A stretch of DNA of 5,585 nt from NCBI GenBank assembly GCA_016929205.1, contig JAFGJF010000675.1, positions 1 to 5,585 on the forward strand. The letters are read 5' to 3'. Within the stretch, counting starts at the first letter, position 1. Every line of letters starts with the position of its first letter. This DNA comes from Anaerolineae bacterium. GTDB lineage: Bacteria > Chloroflexota > Anaerolineae > JAFGEY01. The notes under the pieces are model-generated. The model was not told where the DNA came from and did not search any database. It was given only the letters and a program-made list of their open reading frames with translations. The translations under genes were made by a program, and so were the position numbers. Positions 1 through 5,585 of the stretch are shown piece after piece.

Positions 1-14
1 CAAGGATAGGGCAA

Positions 15-1370
15 ATGCGAGATCATAGTATTGTACTCATAGTGGTTGACTGCCTGCGCGCAGATCAGCTAAGGTGCTACGGGGCTGACGGAACAGTGGC
101 CCCCAATATCGAGCGCTTGGCGGGCCAGGGTGTTCTATTCGAACAGGCCATTGCCCAGGGACATGCCACCTGGACAACTATGCCCACGATTCTATCTGGT
201 ACCTACCCCTCAATGTATGGCGGTCATGAGCGTTTTTCGAAGAAGCGGCCGAGGTTGGCCACTATCCTCAAGACGCTGGGATTCCAGACCGCTGCATTCG
301 CCCCGAACCCCTACCTTTCCGAGGCGCGTGGATATCGGGCCGGCTTCGACCATTTTGATGAGTGTATCCCAAAGCTGTCACGCCGCCGCAACAGCGCTGC
401 CAGCCTTCTGGTGAGAGGGTTCAACCAGCTGTTTGGGCGTTGGGGATTGGGCATTGAGTGTCCACCATATCTGGATGCAAAGCGCGTCACCGAGCGGGCG
501 GCTGACTGGTTGCGAGGAATCAACGGCCACTTCTTCCTCTGGCTTCATTACATGGACGTCCATATGCCATATGATCTCGACCGCTGCGCTCTGCTTTTAC
601 CAGGAGGCAAGGGACGGCGACCATATGAGTACGGTTTCTGGCGCCGCTATGTGCGGAGTCCGGCGCACGTCACTCAGAAGGAGCTCGCAGTTGCAAGGCA
701 GTTGTATCGCGATGGACTGGCTTCGGTCGACCGGCAAATCGGCTTCCTTTTGGATGTACTCCGAGACCTCGGGCACCTGGAACAGACGAGCGTGGTGGTC
801 ACAGCTGATCATGGCGAGGCATTCGGCGAGCATGGTACCTGTGGACATCAGGCCTATCTCTACGAGGAAAGTATACATGTGCCGTTGATCGTGGCTCCCA
901 GAGGTGCCGTTCAGCCTCAAAGGATCTCGGCACAGGTTCGCCACCTGGACTTGGCGCCGACACTGATCGAATGGGCAGGAGGCGTGCCACCTCGTGAGAT
1001 GCAGGGTGTGAGCCTGCTGCCCTCTCTAGAGGGTGCACCACAAACAGAGTCTCTGCCTGCTATCAGCCAGACAAGCCCAAGGAACGAGTGGCGTCTCTCT
1101 CTCCGCCAGCCGCCTTGGAAATTCATCTGGCATTTGGATCTGGAAACCATGCTGACTCTGGGCATCGAGCTTTATCATCTGGTCAAAGACCCAGGTGAAC
1201 GGAACAACGTGGCCAACCAGTATCCCGAACAGGCAGCCCGCATGCAGTCCAGGCTCAAGGAGCACATTGCGAACCTTGACCTTAAGGGGCACGGCGAGCC
1301 CTTCGTTGAGGGAACAGATCCTGCAGTTCTGGAGCGTTTGCGGGCTCTGGGCTATTTCGACGGCCCATGA
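15..1370 (+). CDS. Sulfatase-like hydrolase (alkaline phosphatase superfamily), Thr at the nucleophile position
   Basis: This is a complete 451-residue protein, a usual length for the family. The N-terminus enters the catalytic strand directly: metal-ligand Asp12 lies in VDCLRAD, followed by the CYG and PNIERLA signatures. HYMDVHMPY (178-186), TADHGEAFGEHG (263-274) and GHQ plus YEESIHVP (277-290) are the other superfamily metal-site and core motifs. The C-terminus ends in LRALGYF, common in sulfatase-like proteins. At the nucleophile position the C/S-x-P-S-R motif of FGly sulfatases is replaced by TWTTM (52-56), so Thr52 is the likely nucleophile. That suggests a phosphatase, phosphodiesterase or phospho-group transferase as readily as a sulfatase. 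No signal peptide or membrane segment is visible, so it probably acts in the cytoplasm. AAGGA at 2-6, 8 nt before the ATG, supports the start. It is the first gene of the run leading to the MaoC gene. Family is confident; substrate is unknown. Confidence 0.9.
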   Translation: MRDHSIVLIVVDCLRADQLRCYGADGTVAPNIERLAGQGVLFEQAIAQGHATWTTMPTILSGTYPSMYGGHERFSKKRPRLATILKTLGFQTAAFAPNPYLSEARGYRAGFDHFDECIPKLSRRRNSAASLLVRGFNQLFGRWGLGIECPPYLDAKRVTERAADWLRGINGHFFLWLHYMDVHMPYDLDRCALLLPGGKGRRPYEYGFWRRYVRSPAHVTQKELAVARQLYRDGLASVDRQIGFLLDVLRDLGHLEQTSVVVTADHGEAFGEHGTCGHQAYLYEESIHVPLIVAPRGAVQPQRISAQVRHLDLAPTLIEWAGGVPPREMQGVSLLPSLEGAPQTESLPAISQTSPRNEWRLSLRQPPWKFIWHLDLETMLTLGIELYHLVKDPGERNNVANQYPEQAARMQSRLKEHIANLDLKGHGEPFVEGTDPAVLERLRALGYFDGP

Positions 1371-1388
1371 GGCAAAGTCAAATCCGGG

Positions 1389-1394
1389 AAAGGA
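1389..1394 (+). promoter_or_regulatory. Ribosome binding site that favours the 1406 start of the MaoC gene
   Basis: AAAGGA lies 11 nt upstream of ATG 1406. The alternative in-frame ATG at 1367 overlaps the preceding stop codon as ATGA but has no purine-rich SD sequence before it. Another ATG at 1395 touches this site but is out of frame and opens only a short frame. The spacing is slightly long, so the start choice is probable rather than certain. Confidence 0.5.
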
Positions 1395-1405
1395 ATGACT
1401 GGACC

Positions 1406-1864
1406 ATGGAACAAAGCAAGTTGGGCAATTACTTTGAAGAGTTTGAAAAAGGTGCCACCATCGAGCATGCACTGTCGAAAACTATCTTTGAGAGTGACAA
1501 CAATCTTTTCTGCCTGCTTACAATGAATCATCACCCAGTTCACACGAACATCGACTACGCTTCAAAGAGTGAACACGGTAGGATATTGGTCGTTGGTACT
1601 CTGGTCTTTAGTATTGTGGTAGGAATGACGGTCCCGGACATAAGCGGCAAGGCGATAGCGAATCTAGAGTACGAAAAGATCGAACACCTGGCCCCTGTTT
1701 TTGTCGATGACACGCTCTATGCGAGAACAAAGATCCTTGATTGCCGCCCATCACGGTCGAAAAGCGACAGAGGAATCGTCTACATCGAGACGACCGCCTA
1801 TAACCAGCACGGAACCGATGTCTTGCGCTTTCGCAGGAAAGCTTTGGTCAAAAGGAGGGTGTAA
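1406..1864 (+). CDS. MaoC-like (R)-specific enoyl-CoA hydratase/dehydratase, hot-dog fold
   Basis: The product is a single hot-dog domain of 152 residues. It opens with LGNYFEEFEKGATIEH (6-21), the usual MaoC N-terminus. The hydratase motif follows at 39-58 (TMNHHPVHTNIDYASKSEHG), where His46 matches the catalytic His and Asn41 sits where PhaJ-type hydratases carry the catalytic Asp. From memory, Asn is also found in the MaoC subfamily that pairs with CitE-like lyases. Later conserved stretches are ANLEYEKIEHLAPVFVDDTL (85-104) and the basic RFRRKALVKRR end. The family adds or removes water across the 2,3-bond of acyl-CoA thioesters in the cytoplasm. Start 1406 is preferred because of the SD site and family length; the in-frame ATG at 1367 would add 13 residues and overlap the upstream stop. 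The stop is 3 nt before the CitE-like gene, which points to a joint pathway. Actual substrate is unknown. Confidence 0.88.
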   Translation: MEQSKLGNYFEEFEKGATIEHALSKTIFESDNNLFCLLTMNHHPVHTNIDYASKSEHGRILVVGTLVFSIVVGMTVPDISGKAIANLEYEKIEHLAPVFVDDTLYARTKILDCRPSRSKSDRGIVYIETTAYNQHGTDVLRFRRKALVKRRV

Positions 1865-1867
1865 GGG

Positions 1868-2761
1868 ATGCATGACTACCTACTGAGAAGCCTGATGTTT
1901 GTGCCGGGGCATAACGAACGCCTCCTGAACAGCGCCGCTCGGTCTGATGCCGATGTACTCATACTTGACATAGAGGATTCGGTACAACCTGTCGACAACA
2001 AGCAGATCGCGCGTGACAACATAGTTAGGTTCGTCCGTAGTCAGACTGCTGGGGGTCATCGCATCTTTCCCAGGGTGAATGATAGAGAAAGCGGACAATT
2101 GCTCAAAGATGTTCACCAACTCACGGTAGAAGGCATCGACGGCTTTGTGTATCCCAAATCGCGAGACGGCCACGACGTATACTTTTTCGACAAGCTGTTG
2201 GAGACGATCGAGTACGAGAAAGGAATTGCCCCTGGCACATTCAAGATAATCCCTCTGATCGAGACCAGCGCGGCGGTGTTGAATGCCCAGGCGATTTGCC
2301 AGGCATCAACGCGAGTCATCGCCATAGCGTACGGCTGTGAGGACTTTGTCGCTGACATTGGCGGCATACATGACCCCGAGGGGCAGAGCCTCTTCACGCC
2401 GAGGGCGCTAATCGCCATGGCGGCAAGGGCCAATGATATCGTCCCGATTGATACTGTTCACATTCATGTACACGATCTAGAGGATTTGGAGCGGAACCTG
2501 GACGTCGCCAGGAACCTTGGCTTTGGAGGGATGCTGGTCCTACATCCAAAGGAAATACCCCTGGTACACGAGTACTTTTCGCCAACCCAGAAAGAAGTTG
2601 GGGAGGCCAGAGAGATGCTACGCCTGTACGGGGAAGCACAGCGTGAAGGCAAGGGCGTTGCCATCATGAACGGGAAGTTTATAGGCCCTCCGATGGTTAT
2701 TGCTGCGACAAAGACGCTCAGGCTGCATGAGATCATCATGAGGAGAGGGGAACAACGATGA
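1868..2761 (+). CDS. HpcH/HpaI aldolase / CitE-like acyl-CoA lyase (malyl-, citramalyl- or methylmalyl-CoA lyase type)
   Basis: The protein has 297 residues, the length of stand-alone CitE-like TIM-barrel lyases. Signatures in order: RSLMFVPG (7-14); LILDIEDSV (31-39); FPRVND (67-72), with Arg69 for the CoA-ester or carboxylate; YPKS (95-98); PLIETSAAVLNA (129-140), with Glu132 as the likely Mg ligand; AYGCEDFVADIGG (154-166), with Asp159 as the second ligand; and LGFGGMLVLHPKEI (217-230). The lid-like end DPEGQSLFTPRA lies at 169-180. The family cleaves or forms C-C bonds in 3-hydroxyacyl-CoA compounds, for example glyoxylate plus acetyl- or propionyl-CoA. No citrate lyase alpha or gamma subunit is nearby, so classical citrate lyase is unlikely. 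AAGGAGG at 1852-1858, inside the MaoC gene end, gives a strong SD site 9 nt before the ATG. The stop overlaps the next start as ATGA. Family is firm; substrate and direction are inferred. Confidence 0.92.
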   Translation: MHDYLLRSLMFVPGHNERLLNSAARSDADVLILDIEDSVQPVDNKQIARDNIVRFVRSQTAGGHRIFPRVNDRESGQLLKDVHQLTVEGIDGFVYPKSRDGHDVYFFDKLLETIEYEKGIAPGTFKIIPLIETSAAVLNAQAICQASTRVIAIAYGCEDFVADIGGIHDPEGQSLFTPRALIAMAARANDIVPIDTVHIHVHDLEDLERNLDVARNLGFGGMLVLHPKEIPLVHEYFSPTQKEVGEAREMLRLYGEAQREGKGVAIMNGKFIGPPMVIAATKTLRLHEIIMRRGEQR

Positions 2762-3420
2762 AAAAGCGAGTGGTGATCTTGGGCGGGAGCGGTATTGGGA
2801 TGATTGCCGCTTCCATGATCGAGAGGGTCGGTGACGCCGAGGTGCTTGGCTTCCTGAACGACGTCCTCCCTGTCGGTACGGAGATCGGAAAGTACAAGAA
2901 GATCAAGGTCATCGGCAGAACGCCTGACATACATGATTACCTGCGCGATGAGAGTTGTTTCGCCTTTATTGCCTATGTCGGCCTGACGAACGAAAAAGCA
3001 ACGTACGAGAAAATAGCCAACCTCGGAATTCGCAAAGGGAAATTTCTGAGCATAATCGATCCTACCTCAATCATACCAAGCGGCTACTGCCAGATAGGGG
3101 AGGGTGTTTTGTTCGCTCCTTTGTCGCAGTTGAGTCCAGACACGACGATTTCATCGAATTGCATTCTGCTGGGCAATTCATTTGTCGGTCATGATAGTTT
3201 TCTGGATCGTTTTGCTCATCTTGCTACAAATGCCGTTGTCGGTGCCAATGTTCACGTTGGCAAGGGTGTGCACATAGGAAGCAATGCCACGATCCGGGAA
3301 AAAGTCAGAATCGGAGACTATAGTCTTGTAGGCGCCGGTTCTGTGGTTCTTGACGATGTTCCCGAGAATGCTGTCGTTGTTGGAAATCCGGCGCGCGTCT
3401 TGAGGACAAAGAGTGGCTAG
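2758..3420 (+). CDS. NeuD/PglD/VioB-type sugar acyltransferase, left-handed beta-helix
   Basis: The protein has 220 residues with the two-part layout of NeuD/PglD/VioB enzymes. A Rossmann-like N-terminal domain starts VVILGGSGIGMIAASMI (5-21) and would hold the nucleotide-sugar. A parallel beta-helix of hexapeptide repeats then runs from about 98 to 200 (IIPSGYCQIGEGV, VGANVHVGKGVHIGSNATI, VRIGDYSLVGAGSVV). His145 in VGHD matches the catalytic His of PglD, with His154 as the usual second His. The end VPENAVVVGNPARVLR (201-216) is the family's closing motif. Such enzymes move an acyl group from acyl-CoA to a sugar hydroxyl or, in PglD and VioB, to the 4-amino group of a nucleotide-sugar. AGGAGAGGGG at 2741-2750 is a strong SD site, 7 nt before the ATG, and the start overlaps the CitE-like stop by 4 nt. 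Coupling to MaoC and CitE suggests a non-acetyl acyl donor (inference). An O-acetyltransferase remains possible. Confidence 0.9.
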   Translation: MKKRVVILGGSGIGMIAASMIERVGDAEVLGFLNDVLPVGTEIGKYKKIKVIGRTPDIHDYLRDESCFAFIAYVGLTNEKATYEKIANLGIRKGKFLSIIDPTSIIPSGYCQIGEGVLFAPLSQLSPDTTISSNCILLGNSFVGHDSFLDRFAHLATNAVVGANVHVGKGVHIGSNATIREKVRIGDYSLVGAGSVVLDDVPENAVVVGNPARVLRTKSG

Positions 3421-3441
3421 TTCTACAGACACTACACCCTG

Positions 3442-3457
3442 TCGCGCTCCAGCGCGA
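3442..3457 (+). terminator. Small GC-rich hairpin after the acyltransferase gene
   Basis: TCGCGCT and AGCGCGA are perfect inverted arms around a 2-nt centre (read as a 6-bp stem with a 4-nt loop, or 7 bp with 2 nt). It sits 21 nt after the stop codon. Only a short TTT follows, at 3461-3463, so it is a weak candidate for an intrinsic terminator and may simply stabilise the mRNA end. Confidence 0.3.
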
Positions 3458-3488
3458 GCGTTTGCCCATGGTCGGAAGAAGCAACAAC

Positions 3489-3571
3489 GGTATCTTCTCA
3501 ATAACTGGGGGTTGGGGTGTGTGCGGTCCCCGCACACACCCCAACTTCCCACTCTTTATTGAGACGGTGCC
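3489..3571 (+). repeat. Long near-perfect palindrome (extended hairpin) between two transcription blocks
   Basis: The core arms 3511-3526 and 3530-3545 are perfect complements over 16 bp around a 3-nt loop (TCC). The stem extends by two G·U and two G-C pairs to 3507/3549. After a small uneven internal loop (2 nt left, 6 nt right), TCTCAATAA at 3496-3504 pairs perfectly with TTATTGAGA at 3556-3564. One mismatch (3495/3565) is followed by six more pairs, two of them G·U, out to 3489/3571. In total I count 35 pairs, 31 of them Watson-Crick. All four non-Watson-Crick pairs are G·U in + strand RNA and would be A/C mismatches on the other strand, which suggests the structure matters as a + strand transcript. 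It may be a terminator, an mRNA-end stabiliser, or a dispersed palindromic or MITE-like repeat. Confidence 0.85.
3507..3560 (+). terminator. Possible end-of-operon terminator stem
   Basis: The GC-rich 20-pair stem at 3507-3549 would be a very stable transcript hairpin between the acyltransferase and aminotransferase genes. The sequence after it (CACTCTTTATT) is only moderately U-rich and not an immediate U-tract. It is therefore not a canonical intrinsic terminator. The call rests on stem strength and position at the only sizeable gap in the window. Confidence 0.35.
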
Positions 3572-3598
3572 AATAATGTATAAGAGCAAATTGAATCC

Positions 3599-4798
3599 AT
3601 GCGAAAAAAGACACTGACGGACCTGGCAGTCTTTGGTGGACAGCCGGCTTTTGGCGAAATCCTGCATGTCGGCCAGCCCAACGTAGGGAATAGCGAAAAG
3701 CTACTCGAACGCATCAACGAACTGCTGGACAGGCGTTGGCTTACGAACCATGGACCCTATGTCCAAGAGTTTGAGCAGCGCTTGGTAGAACGACTCGGGG
3801 TAAGAAACTGCATTGCCATGTGCAACGGAACAGTCGCGCTGGAGATAGCGGCGCGGGCCCTGAGCCTCGCTGGTGAGGTGATCGTACCTGCTTTCACCTT
3901 CGTCGCCACGGCTCATTGCCTGCAATGGCAACAGATCACACCGATCTTTTGCGACGTGGATCCGCGGACGCACAACCTCGACCCGCGCCAAGTGGAGCGG
4001 ATGATCACGCCGCAAACCACCGGCATCATCGGGGTGCATCTTTGGGGGCAGCCCTGCAACGTGGAAGCGCTCACTTACATCGCGGATCGTCATGACCTGA
4101 TACTTGTTTTCGACGCCGCCCACGCCTTTGGGTGCTCTCATGACGGTCGGATGATCGGAAACTTTGGCCAATGCGAAGTATTTAGTTTCCACGCGACCAA
4201 GTTCTTCAACACTTTTGAGGGTGGAGCCGTCACCACCAACGATGACGAGCTGGCAACCAAGATCCGCTTGATGCACAACTTTGGCTTTGCCGGGCTCGAT
4301 AGCGTCATCTACATCGGCACCAATGGTAAGATGAGTGAAGTATCGGCCGCCATGGGCCTGACCGGCCTGGAGAGCCTTGACGACTTTATCGCGGTAAACT
4401 ATCAGAACTATCAACACTATCAAGAGGGACTCGACCAACTTCAGGGTCTGTGCATGCTGACCTATGACGAAGCCGAGAAGCAGAACTACCAGTATATTGT
4501 GGTCGAGATCGACGAACGCCAGGCCGGCATCAGCCGCGATTGCCTGGTAGAGATCCTTCACGCCGAAAACGTACGGGCGCGGCGCTATTTCTATCCTGGC
4601 TGCCACCAGATGGAACCATACCGTTCTCTCTTTCCCCACGCCGGCCTACTGTTGCCAGAGACGGAAAGCCTAGTGCAGCGGGTCATGACCCTGCCGACCG
4701 GCACCGGCGTGAGCGAGGCGGAGATCGACTGCATCTGCCAGATCATACGATTCGCGATTTCGAACGGACCAGAGATCAGTCACAGGCTGGCTGGGTAG
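3599..4798 (+). CDS. DegT/DnrJ/EryC1/StrS-family PLP-dependent nucleotide-sugar aminotransferase (VioA-like)
   Basis: The protein has 399 residues, full length for the family. The N-terminal AVFGGQPAF (10-18) and DRRWLTNHGP (44-53) are typical of this sugar aminotransferase group. CNGTVALEIAARAL (75-88) forms the phosphate-binding region and PAFTFVATAH (97-106) follows. FDAAHAFG (171-178) carries Asp172 for the pyridine nitrogen. FSFHATKFFNTFEGGA (195-210) carries Lys201, the PLP Schiff-base lysine. TNGKMSEVSAAMGL (241-254) is the usual substrate-loop motif. The family transfers the amino group of glutamate to a keto-sugar nucleotide in the cytoplasm. The FFNTFEGG form recalls VioA/FdtB-like enzymes that make dTDP-4-amino-4,6-dideoxyhexoses, but I judge this by eye. 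The start has no good SD site (AAGAG lies 12 nt upstream) but suits the family N-terminus. It follows the palindrome and may begin a new transcript; the glycosyltransferase starts 4 nt after its stop. Confidence 0.93.
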   Translation: MRKKTLTDLAVFGGQPAFGEILHVGQPNVGNSEKLLERINELLDRRWLTNHGPYVQEFEQRLVERLGVRNCIAMCNGTVALEIAARALSLAGEVIVPAFTFVATAHCLQWQQITPIFCDVDPRTHNLDPRQVERMITPQTTGIIGVHLWGQPCNVEALTYIADRHDLILVFDAAHAFGCSHDGRMIGNFGQCEVFSFHATKFFNTFEGGAVTTNDDELATKIRLMHNFGFAGLDSVIYIGTNGKMSEVSAAMGLTGLESLDDFIAVNYQNYQHYQEGLDQLQGLCMLTYDEAEKQNYQYIVVEIDERQAGISRDCLVEILHAENVRARRYFYPGCHQMEPYRSLFPHAGLLLPETESLVQRVMTLPTGTGVSEAEIDCICQIIRFAISNGPEISHRLAG

Positions 4799-4800
4799 GA
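4797..4800 (+). promoter_or_regulatory. SD-like AGGA overlapping the aminotransferase stop, close to the GTG start
   Basis: AGGA overlaps the TAG stop of the aminotransferase and lies only 2 nt before GTG 4803, closer than usual. The next in-frame ATG, at 4893, would remove the SIITYNH strand of the glycosyltransferase fold, so GTG 4803 remains the best start. Initiation is probably helped by coupling to the upstream gene. Confidence 0.35.
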
Positions 4801-4802
4801 AC

Positions 4803-5585
4803 GTGAACACAAACGCAGGCTGTAAGGTAAGCGTTTCCATCATAACCTATAACCATCGAGAGTACATTGCTCAGGCGATTGAAAGTGCCTTAATGCAAGA
4901 GACCGACTTTGAGTACGAGATCGTCATCGGTGAAGACGATTCTTCCGACGGAACCAGGGAAGTCGTACTGGCCTATAAAGAGAAATATCCGGACAAGATC
5001 AGGCTTTTCCTGAATGACAGGGAAGACGTGATCTATATCAATGGCAAGCCCACAGGGCGCCGGAATTTCGCCAACAACTTTGGGCATGCTCGTGGACAGT
5101 ACATCGCCTACCTTGACGGAGATGACTACTGGACATCGCCCCACAAACTCCAGCGACAGGCGGGTTTTTTGGATGCCCATCCGGAGTGCACCATCTGTTT
5201 TCATGATGTCGCCAAACACTTTGAGGCCGACGGGCTCAAACCGAGAAGGCCAGCCCCTCGAGACCGGCAGAAATTTGCCTGGTATACACTTGAGGATCTG
5301 CTGGAGCGCAATTTCATCACAATGTGCTCCGTGATGTACCGCAATGGTGTGGTTCCGGATTTTCCTGACTGGTTCTTTACAACGCCTCTGGCGGATTGGC
5401 CTTGTCACATCCTTCACGCTCAGCACGGCAACATCGGGTACATCAATGATGTGATGGCTGTGTATCGAGTTCATGAAGGCGGGACATGGTCACGTGTACT
5501 TGTCAGTGAACGACGAAAGGGCGTCATACGCACCCTGGAAATCGTCCGCGAGAACCTCGATCCCAGATACGGCCCCAAGCTGGAG
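4803..5585 (+). CDS. Family 2 (GT-A) glycosyltransferase, 3'-truncated by the window
   Basis: 261 codons are visible, open to the last base, and no stop is reached. The N-terminus VSVSIITYNHREYIAQAIES (9-28) is the first strand and helix of the GT-A fold. GEDDSSDGT (43-51) binds the nucleotide, and ARGQYIAYLDGDDYW (96-110) holds the DxD-type metal site at Asp105-Asp107. After a variable stretch, TPLADWPCHILHAQHGNIGY (194-213) and VMAVYRVHEGGTWS (217-230) match the acceptor-side end of polysaccharide GT2 enzymes, with Asp198 a candidate base. It transfers a sugar from a nucleotide donor to a glycan or lipid-linked acceptor at the cytoplasmic face of the membrane. No membrane segment is seen in the visible part. 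The GTG start lies 4 nt after the aminotransferase stop, so it may use the amino sugar made by that gene (inference). Donor and acceptor are unknown. Confidence 0.9.
   Translation, partial: MNTNAGCKVSVSIITYNHREYIAQAIESALMQETDFEYEIVIGEDDSSDGTREVVLAYKEKYPDKIRLFLNDREDVIYINGKPTGRRNFANNFGHARGQYIAYLDGDDYWTSPHKLQRQAGFLDAHPECTICFHDVAKHFEADGLKPRRPAPRDRQKFAWYTLEDLLERNFITMCSVMYRNGVVPDFPDWFFTTPLADWPCHILHAQHGNIGYINDVMAVYRVHEGGTWSRVLVSERRKGVIRTLEIVRENLDPRYGPKLE

Noticed and set aside
433..888. A 151-codon + strand frame inside the sulfatase-like gene
   Set aside because: It is an out-of-frame shadow; the real frame carries all the superfamily motifs without interruption.
1395..1397. ATG directly after the AAAGGA site as a start of a small separate gene
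   Set aside because: It is out of frame with the MaoC gene and opens only about 43 codons with no recognisable content.
2464..2934. A 156-codon - strand frame across the CitE/acyltransferase junction
   Set aside because: It overlaps two well-supported + strand genes and their overlap, with no recognisable protein features.
3559..3584. Possible promoter for the aminotransferase gene: TTGAGA (3559-3564) and TATAAG (3579-3584)
   Set aside because: Each hexamer matches the sigma-70 consensus at five of six positions, but the spacing is only 14 nt and TTGAGA is part of the palindrome arm. This is too weak to list as a feature.
3701..4639. A 312-codon open frame on the - strand opposite the aminotransferase gene
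   Set aside because: It lies wholly antisense to a gene with clear family motifs, has no recognisable domain, and is explained by codon bias of the + strand gene in a GC-rich stretch.
4890..5474. A 194-codon open frame on the - strand opposite the glycosyltransferase gene
   Set aside because: It is antisense to clear GT2 motifs, shows no motif of its own, and has no neighbouring - strand gene.
1..5585. CRISPR array, tRNA or rRNA gene, insertion sequence or transposase
   Set aside because: I saw no regularly spaced direct repeats, no tRNA-like or rRNA-like sequence, and no transposase-like protein. The only repeat structure found is the palindromic region between 3421 and 3598.

Overview
The window is a bacterial surface-polysaccharide or glycoconjugate gene cluster. 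All six genes lie on the + strand, packed tightly, with clear Shine-Dalgarno (SD) sites before most of them. Base composition is moderate and uneven. Nothing identifies a genus; the mix of genes fits an environmental bacterium, and I make no firmer taxonomic call.

Layout. (1) 15-1370: a cytoplasmic-looking sulfatase/alkaline-phosphatase superfamily hydrolase, with Thr where FGly sulfatases have Cys/Ser. (2) 1406-1864: a MaoC-type hot-dog enoyl-CoA hydratase/dehydratase. (3) 1868-2761: a stand-alone CitE/HpcH-type acyl-CoA lyase. (4) 2758-3420: a NeuD/PglD/VioB-type left-handed beta-helix sugar O/N-acyltransferase. Genes 2-4 are joined by a 3-nt gap and then a 4-nt ATGA overlap, so they look like one translationally coupled module. 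(5) 3421-3598: a 178-bp gap holding a small hairpin and a large, nearly perfect palindrome (3489-3571). (6) 3599-4798: a DegT/DnrJ/EryC1/StrS PLP-dependent sugar aminotransferase. (7) 4803-5585: a GT-A family 2 glycosyltransferase, cut by the window end.

How they may work together (inference). The aminotransferase would make a 4-amino-4,6-dideoxy sugar nucleotide. The MaoC and CitE enzymes would make an unusual acyl-CoA, either a 3-hydroxyacyl or a malyl/mesaconyl-type thioester. The NeuD-type transferase would put that acyl group on the sugar amine, and the glycosyltransferase would add the sugar to a growing glycan. The logic parallels the anthrose and modified-viosamine pathways, but with a CitE-type lyase added to the acyl supply branch. 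This module is the most interesting content of the window. The nucleotidyltransferase and 4,6-dehydratase needed to supply the keto-sugar are not in the window.
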